From Sulfurimonas sp. SAG-AH-194-C20 (GTDB taxonomy: Bacteria > Campylobacterota > Campylobacteria > Campylobacterales > Sulfurimonadaceae), in contig NZ_JAEMVD010000011.1 of NCBI RefSeq assembly GCF_029215975.1, positions 1-37,007 of the forward strand: a stretch of 37,007 nt of DNA. The letters run 5' to 3'. Under the pieces are notes generated by a model. The model searched no databases. It was given only the letters and a program-made list of their open reading frames with translations, and had not been told where the DNA came from. Below are positions 1 through 9,796 of this stretch, in pieces. The translations under genes were made by a program, and so were the position numbers. How positions within the stretch are numbered: the stretch's first letter is position 1; each line of letters opens with the position of its first letter.

Positions 1-49
1 TGAGATTTTCTTTGTAAGATAAACAAACGAATGTTTTCTCTTTACTCTA

Positions 50-1565
<1,516 letters not shown>

Positions 1566-1840
1566 AATATGAAAAGAAAAAGTAAATTTATTACTGATCT
1601 TTCTGCCCAAGAATTAAAATTCATTGGCTTTGTTTTTACTCGTATCAAAACTGCTTAAAGTCCTTGATCAGAGCTTCCTAATATTTATTGCTAAATACTA
1701 GAAGTATAGTTATCTATACTATCTTAGGGAACTAAAAAGATAAATCTTCTTAGAATTCAAAATAGAATAGACGGTTGTTGTTTTATTAGTTATTTCTAAA
1801 TAATTAAACTATTGTTGTTAAACATTAGTCTTCTTACTTG

Positions 1841-1858
1841 CTTAGTTTTCAATGATCT
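1841..1858 (-). promoter_or_regulatory. boxA-like antitermination site in rRNA leader
   Basis: On the minus strand this reads GATCATTGAAAACTAAG, similar to boxA-type sequences (GCTCTTTGAAAA or similar) that load NusB/NusE on rRNA transcripts. It lies about 70-85 nt after the predicted start and just after a perfect hairpin, giving the boxB-boxA order known for rrn leaders. The match is by eye only. Confidence 0.4.
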
Positions 1859-1872
1859 CAAACTGATTTTAG

Positions 1873-1891
1873 AAGCTTAAACATTAAGCTT
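1873..1891 (-). repeat. Perfect 8-bp inverted repeat in rRNA leader (boxB-like hairpin)
   Basis: AAGCTTAA and TTAAGCTT are separated by 3 nt, so the nascent rRNA leader can form a hairpin 36-54 nt after the predicted start. It stands directly upstream of the boxA-like site and has no T-run, so it is not a terminator. Confidence 0.55.
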
Positions 1892-1933
1892 AACCCCTCG
1901 ATTTAAACAAGGTGTCTCTGTTTGTGGATGGGA

Positions 1934-1965
1934 ATTATAGGGGCTTAGTGCTTAGAGTTTGCTTA
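1934..1965 (-). promoter_or_regulatory. Probable rRNA operon promoter
   Basis: A perfect -10 box TATAAT (1934-1939 on the minus strand) follows a spacer containing three copies of TAAGC. No good -35 hexamer is present; at 17-bp spacing it would be GCAAAC. This is normal for Campylobacterota, where -35 boxes are weak. Predicted start is near 1927. Short A-tracts about 10 bp apart (1984-2013) lie upstream and could act as an UP-like or bent element. Confidence 0.65.
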
Positions 1966-2146
1966 AGGGGTGGGGAGAGTTGCTATTTCTTTTTATTTCG
2001 CTTTTTTATCTGTTCTAACTTCTTCTTTTGGATGGCTACATAGTGGCTATACTAGACTAATCTAACAAGAGATACTAGTACTTGTGATTAAAATTTTATT
2101 TGATTTAATATGGATAAAGGGATGATACTAAAAAGAAGGGGTCGAG

Positions 2147-2171
2147 CTTAGAAGAATTATTTTCTTCTAAG
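2147..2171 (-). terminator. Perfect 10-bp hairpin across the rplS stop codon, possible terminator
   Basis: CTTAGAAGAA and TTCTTCTAAG flank a TTATT loop that contains the rplS TAA stop. On the minus strand the hairpin is followed after about 9 nt by TTCTTTTT. The stem is GC-poor and the T-run is displaced, so it may end the rpsP-rplS message weakly or protect its 3' end from exonucleases. Confidence 0.4.
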
Positions 2172-2516
2172 TTCTTTAATACGAGCTTTTTTACCAGCAA
2201 GGTCACGAAGATAGAAAAGTTTAGCACGACGAACACGACCGCGACGAATAACTTTAATCTCTGTGATAGAGTCACTAAATAATGGGAATATTCTTTCAAT
2301 TCCTATTGCATTAGCACCGATCTTACGAATAGTAATAGTTGCTCCAGTACCTTGACCACGTTTAGCGATACAAACACCTTCATAGCTCTGAGTACGTGAT
2401 TTCTCACCCTCTTTAATTGTTACTGCTAAACGAACAGTATCACCAGCACGAAAATCTGGAATATTTTTCACAGATGTTTGTGCGTTTTCAAAGTTTTCTA
2501 TGTATTTATTTCTCAT
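2157..2516 (-). CDS. rplS: 50S ribosomal protein L19 (bL19)
   Basis: Large-subunit protein at the 30S-50S interface. At 119 residues it matches the family length. Typical features are visible: FRAGDTVRL near residues 23-31, the [15 protein letters not shown] stretch near 53-67, [13 protein letters not shown] near 72-84 and the basic tail [25 protein letters not shown]. It is the last gene of rpsP-khpA-rimM-trmD-rplS, 11 nt after trmD, an arrangement conserved across many bacteria. The stop codon lies inside a perfect inverted repeat. Confidence 0.98.
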   Translation of the reverse strand: MRNKYIENFENAQTSVKNIPDFRAGDTVRLAVTIKEGEKSRTQSYEGVCIAKRGQGTGATITIRKIGANAIGIERIFPLFSDSITEIKVIRRGRVRRAKLFYLRDLAGKKARIKELRRK

Positions 2517-2527
2517 AAAAAGTTCCT

Positions 2528-3223
2528 TTATTTTACACCTTGACAGTGTTTTTTTAGCTCATCTGGTCTGAAAAACTTTGTTTTGCATTCAGATAGAGCT
2601 ATTTTTAATGAGCGAATTTTACTATGATTTCCCTTTAAATATTCTGATGGAACATTTAAACCCTCATAGAGCTTCGGTTTTGAGAACGATGGTGCTTCAA
2701 GGAGTGCAGATTCAAAACTCTCTATTGTTAACGAATCGCTATTCCCCAAAACACCATCTATATTTCTACTTACCGCGTCACATATAACTAAAGAGGCTAA
2801 TTCGCCACCAGTTAATATGTAATCTCCGATAGAGAAAACTTCGTCTGCATATTTTTCAATCACTCTCTCATCAATTCCCTCATACCTTCCACTCACAAAA
2901 GCTATATGGGACTTGTTACTTAAACGCTTTGCATCATTTTGCACAAACGGTTTCGCAACAGGAGTTAAAAAAATTATATGTACATTCTCATCTTCTTTTT
3001 TTAAACTATCTAAAGCATCAAAAAGTGGTTGGGGGTTCATAACCATTCCGGCTCCACCACCAACTGCTGTATCATCAACTTTAGAGTGCTTGTTAAGAGA
3101 AAAATCTCTAGGGTTAAGGTACTTAACTCTAAATATATTCTTCTCAATAGCACGCTTTAATATAGAGTCATTAAAATAACCCTCTACTAAGTTTGAAAAA
3201 AGTGTAACAAAAGTAAAAGTCAT
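2528..3223 (-). CDS. trmD: tRNA (guanine-N1-)-methyltransferase
   Basis: SPOUT-class methyltransferase that makes m1G37 in tRNAs reading codons starting with C or G, preventing +1 frameshifts; uses S-adenosylmethionine. At 231 residues it is slightly shorter than the E. coli protein. The N-terminal [17 protein letters not shown], the [14 protein letters not shown] stretch (near 56-69), [10 protein letters not shown] (near 112-121) and the knot loop [11 protein letters not shown] (near 133-143) identify it. Its ATG shares one base with the rimM stop (TAATG), so the two are translationally coupled. Confidence 0.97.
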   Translation of the reverse strand: MTFTFVTLFSNLVEGYFNDSILKRAIEKNIFRVKYLNPRDFSLNKHSKVDDTAVGGGAGMVMNPQPLFDALDSLKKEDENVHIIFLTPVAKPFVQNDAKRLSNKSHIAFVSGRYEGIDERVIEKYADEVFSIGDYILTGGELASLVICDAVSRNIDGVLGNSDSLTIESFESALLEAPSFSKPKLYEGLNVPSEYLKGNHSKIRSLKIALSECKTKFFRPDELKKHCQGVK

Positions 3224-3765
3224 TAAGAAGCTTCTAAAATATCAAAAGCACCACTTAAAGTGATAATCTTGTTCTTAATATCCACATCTTTTTTAAATGG
3301 TTCAATAAAAGGAACTAAAAAGCTCTTTGGTAAACCACTCTCAACTAAACTCTCGTTTGTAACTATATACAAATAATTAGTTACTGCTATTCTTTCTATC
3401 TCTTTAACTACACCAAGTAGTTTTCCATCTTCGTAAACTTGACAATCTTCCAAGTCAAAGAAAAAATACTCACCTTTTTCAAGCTGGCAATTTTTTCTTG
3501 TTTCTTCGTATGTTGTATAAAGTTTTGCATTCACAAACTTTTTACAATCTTGCGGATTGCTTAGATTATTTATCTTCACAAGTCCACGTTCAAAGTTTAC
3601 ATCTGTTAAAGTAATTGTATCTTTTTTATTTATCAAAAAAGAGCTTCCAACTTTAAACTGCTCAGGAAAATCCGACTTATCATGAAACTTCATATCACCT
3701 TTTATACCGACAGTTTTGCCGATAGTTGCTATGTGAAGTAGTTGTTCGCTAAAGTGCTTCGACAT
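3223..3765 (-). CDS. rimM: 16S rRNA processing protein RimM
   Basis: Maturation factor for the 30S head domain, binding ribosomal protein uS19. The N-terminal RimM domain contains the expected [13 protein letters not shown] (residues 15-27) and a C-terminal PRC-barrel region contains [18 protein letters not shown] and [15 protein letters not shown]. The 180-residue length is normal. It overlaps khpA by 17 nt and trmD by 1 nt, so all three are probably translated together. Confidence 0.95.
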   Translation of the reverse strand: MSKHFSEQLLHIATIGKTVGIKGDMKFHDKSDFPEQFKVGSSFLINKKDTITLTDVNFERGLVKINNLSNPQDCKKFVNAKLYTTYEETRKNCQLEKGEYFFFDLEDCQVYEDGKLLGVVKEIERIAVTNYLYIVTNESLVESGLPKSFLVPFIEPFKKDVDIKNKIITLSGAFDILEAS

Positions 3766-3985
3766 TGATTCTATAACTCATACCATCCTTAGCTTTACAG
3801 CCAGAGATAACAGTTTTAATAGCTCCAATCATCTTACCACTTTTACCAATCAATTTACCGATATCGGCTTGATTAGCATAAAGTACAATTTGCGTTACTT
3901 CATCACCTTCTTCTACTTCAACTCTTACATCGTCTGGATTAGACGCGATTAGTTTTGCAAACTCAGCAACGAAATCAGCAATCAT
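3749..3985 (-). CDS. khpA: KH-domain RNA-binding protein (KhpA family)
   Basis: A 78-residue protein that is one type II KH domain. The GKSG loop (residues 47-50, in IGKLIGKSGKMIGAIKTVI) is the GxxG motif that holds RNA. Family members bind many mRNAs and small RNAs, often with KhpB. Its place between rpsP and rimM is conserved in many bacteria. It ends 17 nt inside rimM and begins 2 nt after rpsP. Confidence 0.93.
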   Translation of the reverse strand: MIADFVAEFAKLIASNPDDVRVEVEEGDEVTQIVLYANQADIGKLIGKSGKMIGAIKTVISGCKAKDGMSYRINVEAL

Positions 3986-3987
3986 GA

Positions 3988-4215
3988 TTAACGACCTGTA
4001 ATCTTTTTAACACGGCTACTCATTTGAGCACCAACACTTAACCAGTAGTCAAGTCTTTCGTTATCAACAACAAGAGTTTTCTCTTCATTCATTGGATTGT
4101 AGTGACCGATAAGTTCGATCCAACCACCATCTCTACGTTTACGGCTATCAGTTACCGCTAAACGATAAAATGGTCTCTTTTTTCTTCCCATACGAGTAAG
4201 TCTAATTACTGTCAT
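3988..4215 (-). CDS. rpsP: 30S ribosomal protein S16 (bS16)
   Basis: Small-subunit protein needed for 30S assembly. [21 protein letters not shown] at the N-terminus and [11 protein letters not shown] (residues 31-41) are diagnostic; the 75-residue length fits short bS16 forms. It is the first gene of the rpsP-rplS unit, with the Shine-Dalgarno-like AGGGAAACAC before the ATG. A roughly 250-nt hairpin-rich leader and a clear promoter precede it. Confidence 0.98.
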   Translation of the reverse strand: MTVIRLTRMGRKKRPFYRLAVTDSRKRRDGGWIELIGHYNPMNEEKTLVVDNERLDYWLSVGAQMSSRVKKITGR

Positions 4216-4465
4216 GTGTTTCCCTGTCTATTTATTTAAACGACATCTGAGCAAAGCTCACATATCTACATTAGCCACTAGGGCACTAAAGGTATTTCTT
4301 ACGAAATATTATTAAAAGTATTAGGGGTATTTTTTGCAGAATAAATATAGTTTGTAAATAATTACAAGTAGTTTATTGTGCCTCTTACCGCCATTTGGCG
4401 TCTTATATCTCTAGTAAAGAGATACCTTCTAATCACAGAGGGATTATTTCAGAAGTTATTACGAT
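4216..4465 (-). ncRNA. Hairpin-rich 5' leader of rpsP, candidate structured regulatory RNA
   Basis: Stretch of about 250 nt between the predicted start and rpsP with no protein gene. Hairpins in transcript order: CTTCT/AGAAG stacked on AATC/GATT (4455-4426); TATCTCT/AGAGATA with loop TTACT (4424-4406); CGCC/GGCG with loop AAAT (4400-4389); TTGTAA/TTACAA near 4367-4352; ATTTC/GAAAT with loop GTAA near 4307-4294; TGAGC/GCTCA with loop TTT near 4262-4250. The loop of the first hairpin holds CCTCT (4441-4437), complementary to AGAGG right after the third hairpin (4385-4381), so a pseudoknot is possible. I do not recognise it as a known riboswitch or ribosomal-protein leader. The region lacks the SRP RNA core motif. 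Confidence 0.4.
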
Positions 4466-4471
4466 AGTGGA

Positions 4472-4500
4472 ATTATATCGAAGTTATACTTAAAAGTAAA
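4472..4500 (-). promoter_or_regulatory. Promoter of the rpsP-khpA-rimM-trmD-rplS operon
   Basis: TTTACT (4495-4500) and TATAAT (4472-4477) stand 17 bp apart on the minus strand, just after the ffh stop. The predicted start is near 4465. It separates the ribosomal protein operon from ffh, though read-through from ffh is possible. Confidence 0.7.
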
Positions 4501-4503
4501 GTA

Positions 4504-5859
4504 CTATCTAGGAAGCCCAGCCATACCGCCTGGTCCACCTGCTCCACCCATCATTGATTGAAGTTGTTTCATTCCATTTTTTCCAGAGAACTTTTTAGCC
4601 ATTTTACCTGCATTTTTAAACTGTTTTATCATTCTATTAATTTCAACTAGTGTAAGTCCACAACCAATTGCAATTCTTTGCTTACGTGAGTTGTTAAGAA
4701 GGTCTGGTTCTTCTCTCTCTTTTAGTGTCATTGAACTAACCATCGCTTTAATGTTTTTAAGCTCACCTGAGTTTTCAAAATCAAAATCTTTTATAGCTTT
4801 ACTCATCCCACCCATACCTGGAATCATTCCCATGATAGAGCTCATACTACCCATCTTTTTCATTGATTCCATCTGCTCTAAAAAGTCATTGTAGTTAAAC
4901 TTACCCTTTTGAATCTTTTTGCTCAGACGTTTTGCTTGTTTTTCATCTATGATGTCAGCAGTTTTTTCAGCTAAACCTTCAACATCACCAAAGCCCATAA
5001 GACGGTTTACAATACGCTCTGGCAAAAAGACTTCTAAGTCTTCCATCTTCTCACCATTACCTATAAAACGCAGAGGAACTTGAACTTGAGATGAGAGTCC
5101 AAGAGCAACTCCACCTTTTGAATCTCCATCATATTTTGAAAGGATAACCCCATCAATACCGATTTTTTCTTTAAAACTTGTCGCAGTTCTTATAGCATCT
5201 TGACCAGTAAGTGAATCTGCAACATAAAAAATTTCATCAGGCTGTGCTGCTTTTTTCACATCTTCTAGCTCATTCATAAGGGCTTCATCTATCGCTAAAC
5301 GTCCAGCTGTATCTATGAGTACTACATCAAATATTTTTGAGTTAGCATATTTCATAGCAGCTTTTACAACTTCTACAGGGTTCTTACTAGTTTCATCTTC
5401 ATACAGCTCGACTTCTATTTGTGCAGTTATTTGGCGAAGTTGTTCTACTGCAGCTAAACGCTGTAAATCGGCTGCAACAATAAGTACTTTCTTTTGTTTA
5501 TTTTTAAGATATGTCGCAAGTTTACCAGTTGTTGTAGTTTTACCCGAACCTTGCAAACCAGTCATCAGTATAGTAGTTGGAGGATTTGGAGCAAAAACAA
5601 AACCTTTATTCCCTCCAACTTCTAGCAATTCAGTTAAAGAGATTCTCATTGCCTCTAAAAACTGATCTTTACCAATACCTTTTTCTTTTGTGCGTAACTG
5701 TACTTTTTCTAAGAGTTCTTTTACTACTTTATGGTTTACATCTGCTTTTAAAAGATTCTTCTTTAGCTCAGTAAGTGCTTTGCTTAGGGCTTTATCATCA
5801 TCACGAAAACGAATCTTCTTTATTGCATTTGTAAACGAATCTGTTAAAGTATCAAACAT
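4504..5859 (-). CDS. ffh: Signal recognition particle protein Ffh
   Basis: GTPase that, with SRP RNA and FtsY, delivers membrane proteins to the Sec translocon. N domain about 1-85, then the G domain with P-loop GLQGSGKTTTTGK (101-113), DTAGR (183-187) and SKYDGD (241-246). The C-terminal M domain is rich in methionine (MESMKKMGSMSSIMGMIPG) and ends in a Met/Gly tail. The 451-residue length is normal. The usual DTxRPAA element reads DLQRLAA (131-137), a small variation. It is the last gene before the rpsP promoter and lies 60 nt after the pseudouridine synthase gene. SRP RNA was not found in this window. Confidence 0.98.
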   Translation of the reverse strand: MFDTLTDSFTNAIKKIRFRDDDKALSKALTELKKNLLKADVNHKVVKELLEKVQLRTKEKGIGKDQFLEAMRISLTELLEVGGNKGFVFAPNPPTTILMTGLQGSGKTTTTGKLATYLKNKQKKVLIVAADLQRLAAVEQLRQITAQIEVELYEDETSKNPVEVVKAAMKYANSKIFDVVLIDTAGRLAIDEALMNELEDVKKAAQPDEIFYVADSLTGQDAIRTATSFKEKIGIDGVILSKYDGDSKGGVALGLSSQVQVPLRFIGNGEKMEDLEVFLPERIVNRLMGFGDVEGLAEKTADIIDEKQAKRLSKKIQKGKFNYNDFLEQMESMKKMGSMSSIMGMIPGMGGMSKAIKDFDFENSGELKNIKAMVSSMTLKEREEPDLLNNSRKQRIAIGCGLTLVEINRMIKQFKNAGKMAKKFSGKNGMKQLQSMMGGAGGPGGMAGLPR

Positions 5860-5919
5860 ATATCTCTCTCTTATTTTAAGTATTTATTTTTTGCATTTTA
5901 GCAAAGGCTTGCTGATAGC

Positions 5920-6654
5920 CTATTGAAAGTGTACAAACTCTTTTGGTTCAGGAGCATTAAACTCCATTCCAAGAAGTCTAACTTTATGTGCATGTAACAT
6001 TACACGTTTTGCACGACGCCCACCGTATTGCTCATCACCAACTATTGAGTGGTCTATGTAACGCAGGTGCACACGAATCTGGTGTGTTCGTCCATGATGA
6101 ATAATACATTTAATTTTTGTCTTATTTGCACTTACAAGGTCTGGAAAAAACTCACTACGAGCCGGTTTTCCTTTTGGAGATACATTTGAGAATGCTTTAT
6201 TATTCTTCTTTTGTGTTGAAATTGCTTTATCAACTTCAATAGGCTCACTCATAATACCCTCAACCCAAGCGATATACTCTTTATATACCTTGTCTTGTCT
6301 GAACTCTTTAATAGCTTTTTCACGGAATTCTTCATTTTTAACAAGCATTAAAACACCTGATGTTTCGCGGTCAAGTCTATGAAGAAGAACTGCTGGTTTA
6401 AACTGACGTTCAATCTCGTCTGAGTTTACATAAGCTGGTTTATCAACAACTACAATATCATCATTTTCAAATATAATCTTTGGTTTTTCAACCTTGATTA
6501 CTCTAAATCTTGTATCGTCGTTTATCTCACCACGTGCTATTACTACTTTTTTGTTTCCTACATACACTAGCCCACGGTCTATCATAGACTTTGCGTTGTT
6601 GTTAGAAATGCCCTCTTGCATTGCAAGAATTTTATATGCTTTTTCTGTCGCCAT
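5920..6654 (-). CDS. RluA-family RNA pseudouridine synthase with S4-like N-terminus
   Basis: Isomerises uridine to pseudouridine in structural RNA. The N-terminal 50 residues look like an S4 RNA-binding domain (ISNNNAKSMIDRGLVYVGNKKV). The catalytic motif HRLDRETSG (92-100) carries the nucleophile Asp95, and GRTHQIRVHLR is the second signature. At 244 residues it is shorter than E. coli RluD. The exact target (23S or tRNA) cannot be told from sequence, so no symbol is given. It lies 24 nt after waaA in the same direction. Confidence 0.93.
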   Translation of the reverse strand: MATEKAYKILAMQEGISNNNAKSMIDRGLVYVGNKKVVIARGEINDDTRFRVIKVEKPKIIFENDDIVVVDKPAYVNSDEIERQFKPAVLLHRLDRETSGVLMLVKNEEFREKAIKEFRQDKVYKEYIAWVEGIMSEPIEVDKAISTQKKNNKAFSNVSPKGKPARSEFFPDLVSANKTKIKCIIHHGRTHQIRVHLRYIDHSIVGDEQYGGRRAKRVMLHAHKVRLLGMEFNAPEPKEFVHFQ

Positions 6655-6678
6655 AATTATATGTTTCCTTTTAATTTT

Positions 6679-7845
6679 TTATTGTTCGAGTATTTTATTT
6701 ACTATTGGGTTTAAATCAATAGTTTCCTCAACTAAAGATGATGGTAATTGTTCAGCTTTTTTAAAAGCATCATATATCTCATCTCTCTCTACATACTGCA
6801 CATGGTGCACATACTTAAAAAGTTCTTTTTGGTGAAAAAAGTGCTTTCCTGTAATTATTTTACAAGCAAAATGTGCAGGTTCCAGTGGATTGTGTCCACC
6901 AACACCTTCGTTAAATGCTCCACCGACTACTGCAATGTCACTTATACGATAGATGTTATTTAACTCGCCCATCATATCTACTAAAACTATGTCTGCATCA
7001 AAGTTTTGTGTCTCTGAAAAACAGCTAAGAGTTAGCCCATTATCTTTGGCACCCTCATCAAGCAACTCATATACATCATCAAATCTCTCAGGGTGACGTG
7101 GCACTACAATCAACTTAGCATCTTGTTCGCGTTTTAACTCAATAAACGCAGCTAAAATTGACTTTTCTTCACTTTCATGTGTGCTTCCTGCTACTATTGT
7201 TAAGACATCAGGCTTCTCATACTCACGAGAGTATTTTATCTCACCCGCTAATTTAATGTTTCCTATCACTTCTATATTTCTTGCACCTAATGCGAGAAAA
7301 CGGTTTTTATCTACTTCGCTTTGAACATACAAAGTATCTACATGAGACAAAAGTTTTTTATAAAACCATGTAAACTGCAAGTATCTCTTTACACTTTTAT
7401 CAGAAATTCTCGCATTTAAAAGTACAAGTTTTGCACCTCGTTTACTAGCAACTGCAAAAAGCAAGTACCAAAACTCAGCTTCGAGTACTACTAATATCTT
7501 TTGTCTTTTTATCCAAAATGGCAAAAATATCTCAAAAGGCAAATAACGAACCTCTGCACTATAAGTTGATACCTCTTTTTGTCCTGTTTGGGTAATTGTA
7601 GTGATTACAATTTCTTTATCATTTAGTAAAGATAAAAGAGGTTTTAATGCTCTTGCTTCACCAAGTGAACAGACATGAAACCAGATAGCATCAGTTTTAG
7701 AAAATGGTGGATTTTTAAAAAGAAAAAAACGTGCAGGAATTGACTCTTTGTATTTAGACTTAAACGCTAGATACACGATAAGTGGTAATGCTATAAGATA
7801 TAGCATCACACCAAAAGTGTAATAGACTAACGTAAAGGGTTTCAA
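6679..7845 (-). CDS. waaA: 3-deoxy-D-manno-octulosonic acid (Kdo) transferase
   Basis: Transfers Kdo from CMP-Kdo to lipid A precursor at the inner membrane, the first core step of lipopolysaccharide synthesis. An N-terminal membrane anchor (about 5-28) is followed by a GT-B fold. CSLGEARALKPLL (59-71) carries the likely catalytic Glu63, and EAEFWYLLF and GAFNEGVGGHNPLEPA are the acceptor- and CMP-side signatures. At 388 residues it is a little short for the family. It starts 2 nt after the zinc-ribbon gene. Whether it adds one or two Kdo units cannot be judged. Confidence 0.96.
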   Translation of the reverse strand: MKPFTLVYYTFGVMLYLIALPLIVYLAFKSKYKESIPARFFLFKNPPFSKTDAIWFHVCSLGEARALKPLLSLLNDKEIVITTITQTGQKEVSTYSAEVRYLPFEIFLPFWIKRQKILVVLEAEFWYLLFAVASKRGAKLVLLNARISDKSVKRYLQFTWFYKKLLSHVDTLYVQSEVDKNRFLALGARNIEVIGNIKLAGEIKYSREYEKPDVLTIVAGSTHESEEKSILAAFIELKREQDAKLIVVPRHPERFDDVYELLDEGAKDNGLTLSCFSETQNFDADIVLVDMMGELNNIYRISDIAVVGGAFNEGVGGHNPLEPAHFACKIITGKHFFHQKELFKYVHHVQYVERDEIYDAFKKAEQLPSSLVEETIDLNPIVNKILEQ

Positions 7846-7847
7846 GT

Positions 7848-8561
7848 TTATTCTTCGTTAGGCTTTGTGTAAAGAATACGACCACAGTGAGGACAAGTTG
7901 TTATCTCCTCAGCTTTAATGACATCAGCATAAACTTTATCACTAACAACCATATGGCAACCCATACAAGCTTGCTCTTCTACAGGAACAACTGTTGTATT
8001 TTTTGCCCATCTACGGATTTTTTGATAAAAAGCTAAACCTTTTTGGTTAACATCACCAAGAAGTTTCTCTTTTTTAACAAATACTTCTTGACGATCTTTG
8101 TTGATAGTCTTAAGTTTTTCATCTACATCTGCTTTTACAGATGCAAGTGAAGCTGTTAGTTCAACTAAAGATGCTTCTGCAACCTCAGTCTGCTCTTTTT
8201 TCACTTCGATGATTTTTTCTAAACGTGCTATCTCTTCGTTTGCAAAAGTTACTTGCTCTTTAGCAATCTCTTCTTCAAGTTGTAGTGATTTCATTTCGCG
8301 TTCTGTTTTTACATCACCACTTTTTTTAGAGTTCTCTTCAAGTTTTTGTGAAAGTTCAGCTAAGTGAAGTTCATTTTTACTCTTTTTAACTTCTTCTTCT
8401 TTGATTTCATTACTTAAGTTCTCGATGTCAGACTCAATACTTTGAGTCTTAGCAAGTGCCGCTTCGTAATTGTAGTTTGCTTCTTCAATTTGAGGCTCAA
8501 ATGCATCGATATCTTTATCTACAATTGAGAGGTCTATAAGCTGTTGAAGGTGGTTATTCAT
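7848..8561 (-). CDS. Coiled-coil/zinc-ribbon protein of the HP0958 type
   Basis: A 237-residue protein with a long helical hairpin (about 1-180, rich in Glu/Lys heptads) and a C-terminal C4 zinc ribbon: Cys199, Cys202, Cys223 and Cys226 (CMGC...CPHC). This matches the CT398/HP0958 family. In Helicobacter pylori HP0958 stabilises RpoN and binds flaA mRNA, so it is needed for flagella. The same role here is inference. It shares a gene block with csrA, another flagellin-mRNA regulator in this phylum. Gaps to nif3 (9 nt) and waaA (2 nt) show co-transcription. Confidence 0.88.
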   Translation of the reverse strand: MNNHLQQLIDLSIVDKDIDAFEPQIEEANYNYEAALAKTQSIESDIENLSNEIKEEEVKKSKNELHLAELSQKLEENSKKSGDVKTEREMKSLQLEEEIAKEQVTFANEEIARLEKIIEVKKEQTEVAEASLVELTASLASVKADVDEKLKTINKDRQEVFVKKEKLLGDVNQKGLAFYQKIRRWAKNTTVVPVEEQACMGCHMVVSDKVYADVIKAEEITTCPHCGRILYTKPNEE

Positions 8562-8570
8562 TTAGGTCCT

Positions 8571-9299
8571 TTAAGGGTGTATATATGTGAATGGGTTTTC
8601 TGATGATGCAATTATAACTTTTAAACCTAAATTTTTCAAATTTTTCTCTAAAATTTGTGCAAAAAAGTGCTCACTTTCATAATGACCTATGTCAATTAGT
8701 GATAAATTGATACTTTTTGCTTCCATTGCATCATGATATTTTATATCACCAGTTAAAAAGCAATCAGCCTCTAAACTTCTCATAAGAGAACAGCCTGAAC
8801 CCGTGGTAAATGCGACCTTTTTTACTCTTTGTGAGCACTTCACAGTACGTACACATTTAAGCCCAAACACAGTGGAAATTTTGAGTGCAAAAGTATCAAA
8901 TTCTTCATCAACATCTAAGTAAGCAATAAATCCATCTTTTTTTGAAATTTTATACCCAAGTATCTCTGTTGCAACATATTCATTAAGGTGTGTTTGATCA
9001 AAATTTGTATGCATGGCAATATTACTAATATTTTTTTGAATCATTTTCTGAATCAAATTCGCAGGATATTTTGAAAATTCTAGCTGTTTTAAACCGCCAA
9101 AAATGATAGGATGGTGTGTAATTAAAAGTGTATTATTATCTAGTGAATCAATAAGCTTTTCATCAATATCTAAACTCAGTGCTATTTGACTAATATCTTC
9201 ATTCATCTCACCAATTAAAAGTCCTGAGTTATCCCATTTTTCTTGTAAGTCAAAAGGTGAAAGTTCATTTAAAAAATTATAAATTTGGGATATTTTCAT
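8571..9299 (-). CDS. Nif3-like dinuclear metal centre protein (GTP cyclohydrolase I type 2 family)
   Basis: Member of the NIF3/YbgI/DUF34 family, 242 residues. KWDNSGLLIGE (21-31), LLITHHPIIFGG (58-69) and the C-terminal ADCFLTGDIKYHDAMEA and IDIGHYESE supply the His/Asp/Glu residues that hold two metal ions. The biochemical role is not settled; family names mentioning GTP cyclohydrolase are annotation habits. It lies directly before the HP0958-type gene, a pairing common in this phylum. Confidence 0.94.
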   Translation of the reverse strand: MKISQIYNFLNELSPFDLQEKWDNSGLLIGEMNEDISQIALSLDIDEKLIDSLDNNTLLITHHPIIFGGLKQLEFSKYPANLIQKMIQKNISNIAMHTNFDQTHLNEYVATEILGYKISKKDGFIAYLDVDEEFDTFALKISTVFGLKCVRTVKCSQRVKKVAFTTGSGCSLMRSLEADCFLTGDIKYHDAMEAKSINLSLIDIGHYESEHFFAQILEKNLKNLGLKVIIASSENPFTYIHP

Positions 9300-9300
9300 C

Positions 9301-9792
9301 TTAAACCTCTGCGTTTAACTTTTCTAATTCTATTTTTGCTTTTTCCAAATCTGGATCTAACTCTAAAGCTGCATTTAAATGTGTTCTAGCACTAGCAAGC
9401 TCATTATCTTTGAGATATATATATGCCATTTCTAAATGAGAAAAAGGATTCTCTGGGTCTACTTCAAGTGAATCTCTATAGTACTCAAGTGCTTCTTCGT
9501 TTCTCTCTTGTAGTCCAAGGGTAAACGCCATCTTAAAGAGTGTTTCAGCATTTTTTGGATCTTTTATGTTTGCCTCACTGTAAATAGCAAGTGCTTTATC
9601 TAAGTGACCACCCACTACCTCATCATCCGCTTTCTCTATAAGAGAAGTTGAGTCAAAAATAGAAAAAGCTTCTGCTGTTCTGTTTGGCTCACTAGGGTTT
9701 TCTTGTGGGTCTTTAAGTGTTTGAATATGCTCATATATTTTGTATGAAAAAAAGGCTGATGCCCCTAACATAAGGATTTGAAATAGTGTCAT
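9301..9792 (-). CDS. Membrane-anchored TPR protein
   Basis: A 163-residue protein with an N-terminal hydrophobic segment (MTLFQILMLGASAFFSYKIY) and at least three tetratricopeptide repeats from about residue 58 (DKALAIYSEANIKDPKNAE, EEALEYYRDSLEVDPENP, ASARTHLNAALELDPD). TPRs bind other proteins; the partner is unknown. It sits 4 nt after the peptidase gene and 1 nt before nif3, so a role in the envelope alongside the peptidase is possible. Confidence 0.88.
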   Translation of the reverse strand: MTLFQILMLGASAFFSYKIYEHIQTLKDPQENPSEPNRTAEAFSIFDSTSLIEKADDEVVGGHLDKALAIYSEANIKDPKNAETLFKMAFTLGLQERNEEALEYYRDSLEVDPENPFSHLEMAYIYLKDNELASARTHLNAALELDPDLEKAKIELEKLNAEV

Positions 9793-9796
9793 TGTT

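Larger units (their letters stand above)
1566..1927 (-). other. 16S rRNA leader (transcribed spacer)
   Basis: AT-rich stretch of about 360 nt between the predicted rRNA start point and mature 16S, with no credible protein gene. It contains a hairpin and a boxA-like element, annotated separately. Just upstream of mature 16S the leader has TTTACT (about 1579-1584), which could pair with AGTAAA just after the 16S 3' end (about 42-47). This would be a short candidate RNase III processing stem and is weak evidence. The rest looks like ordinary rRNA leader sequence. Confidence 0.7.

Noticed and set aside
4216..4503. SRP RNA gene next to ffh
   Set aside because: The conserved tetraloop hairpin with its asymmetric internal loop is absent on both strands.
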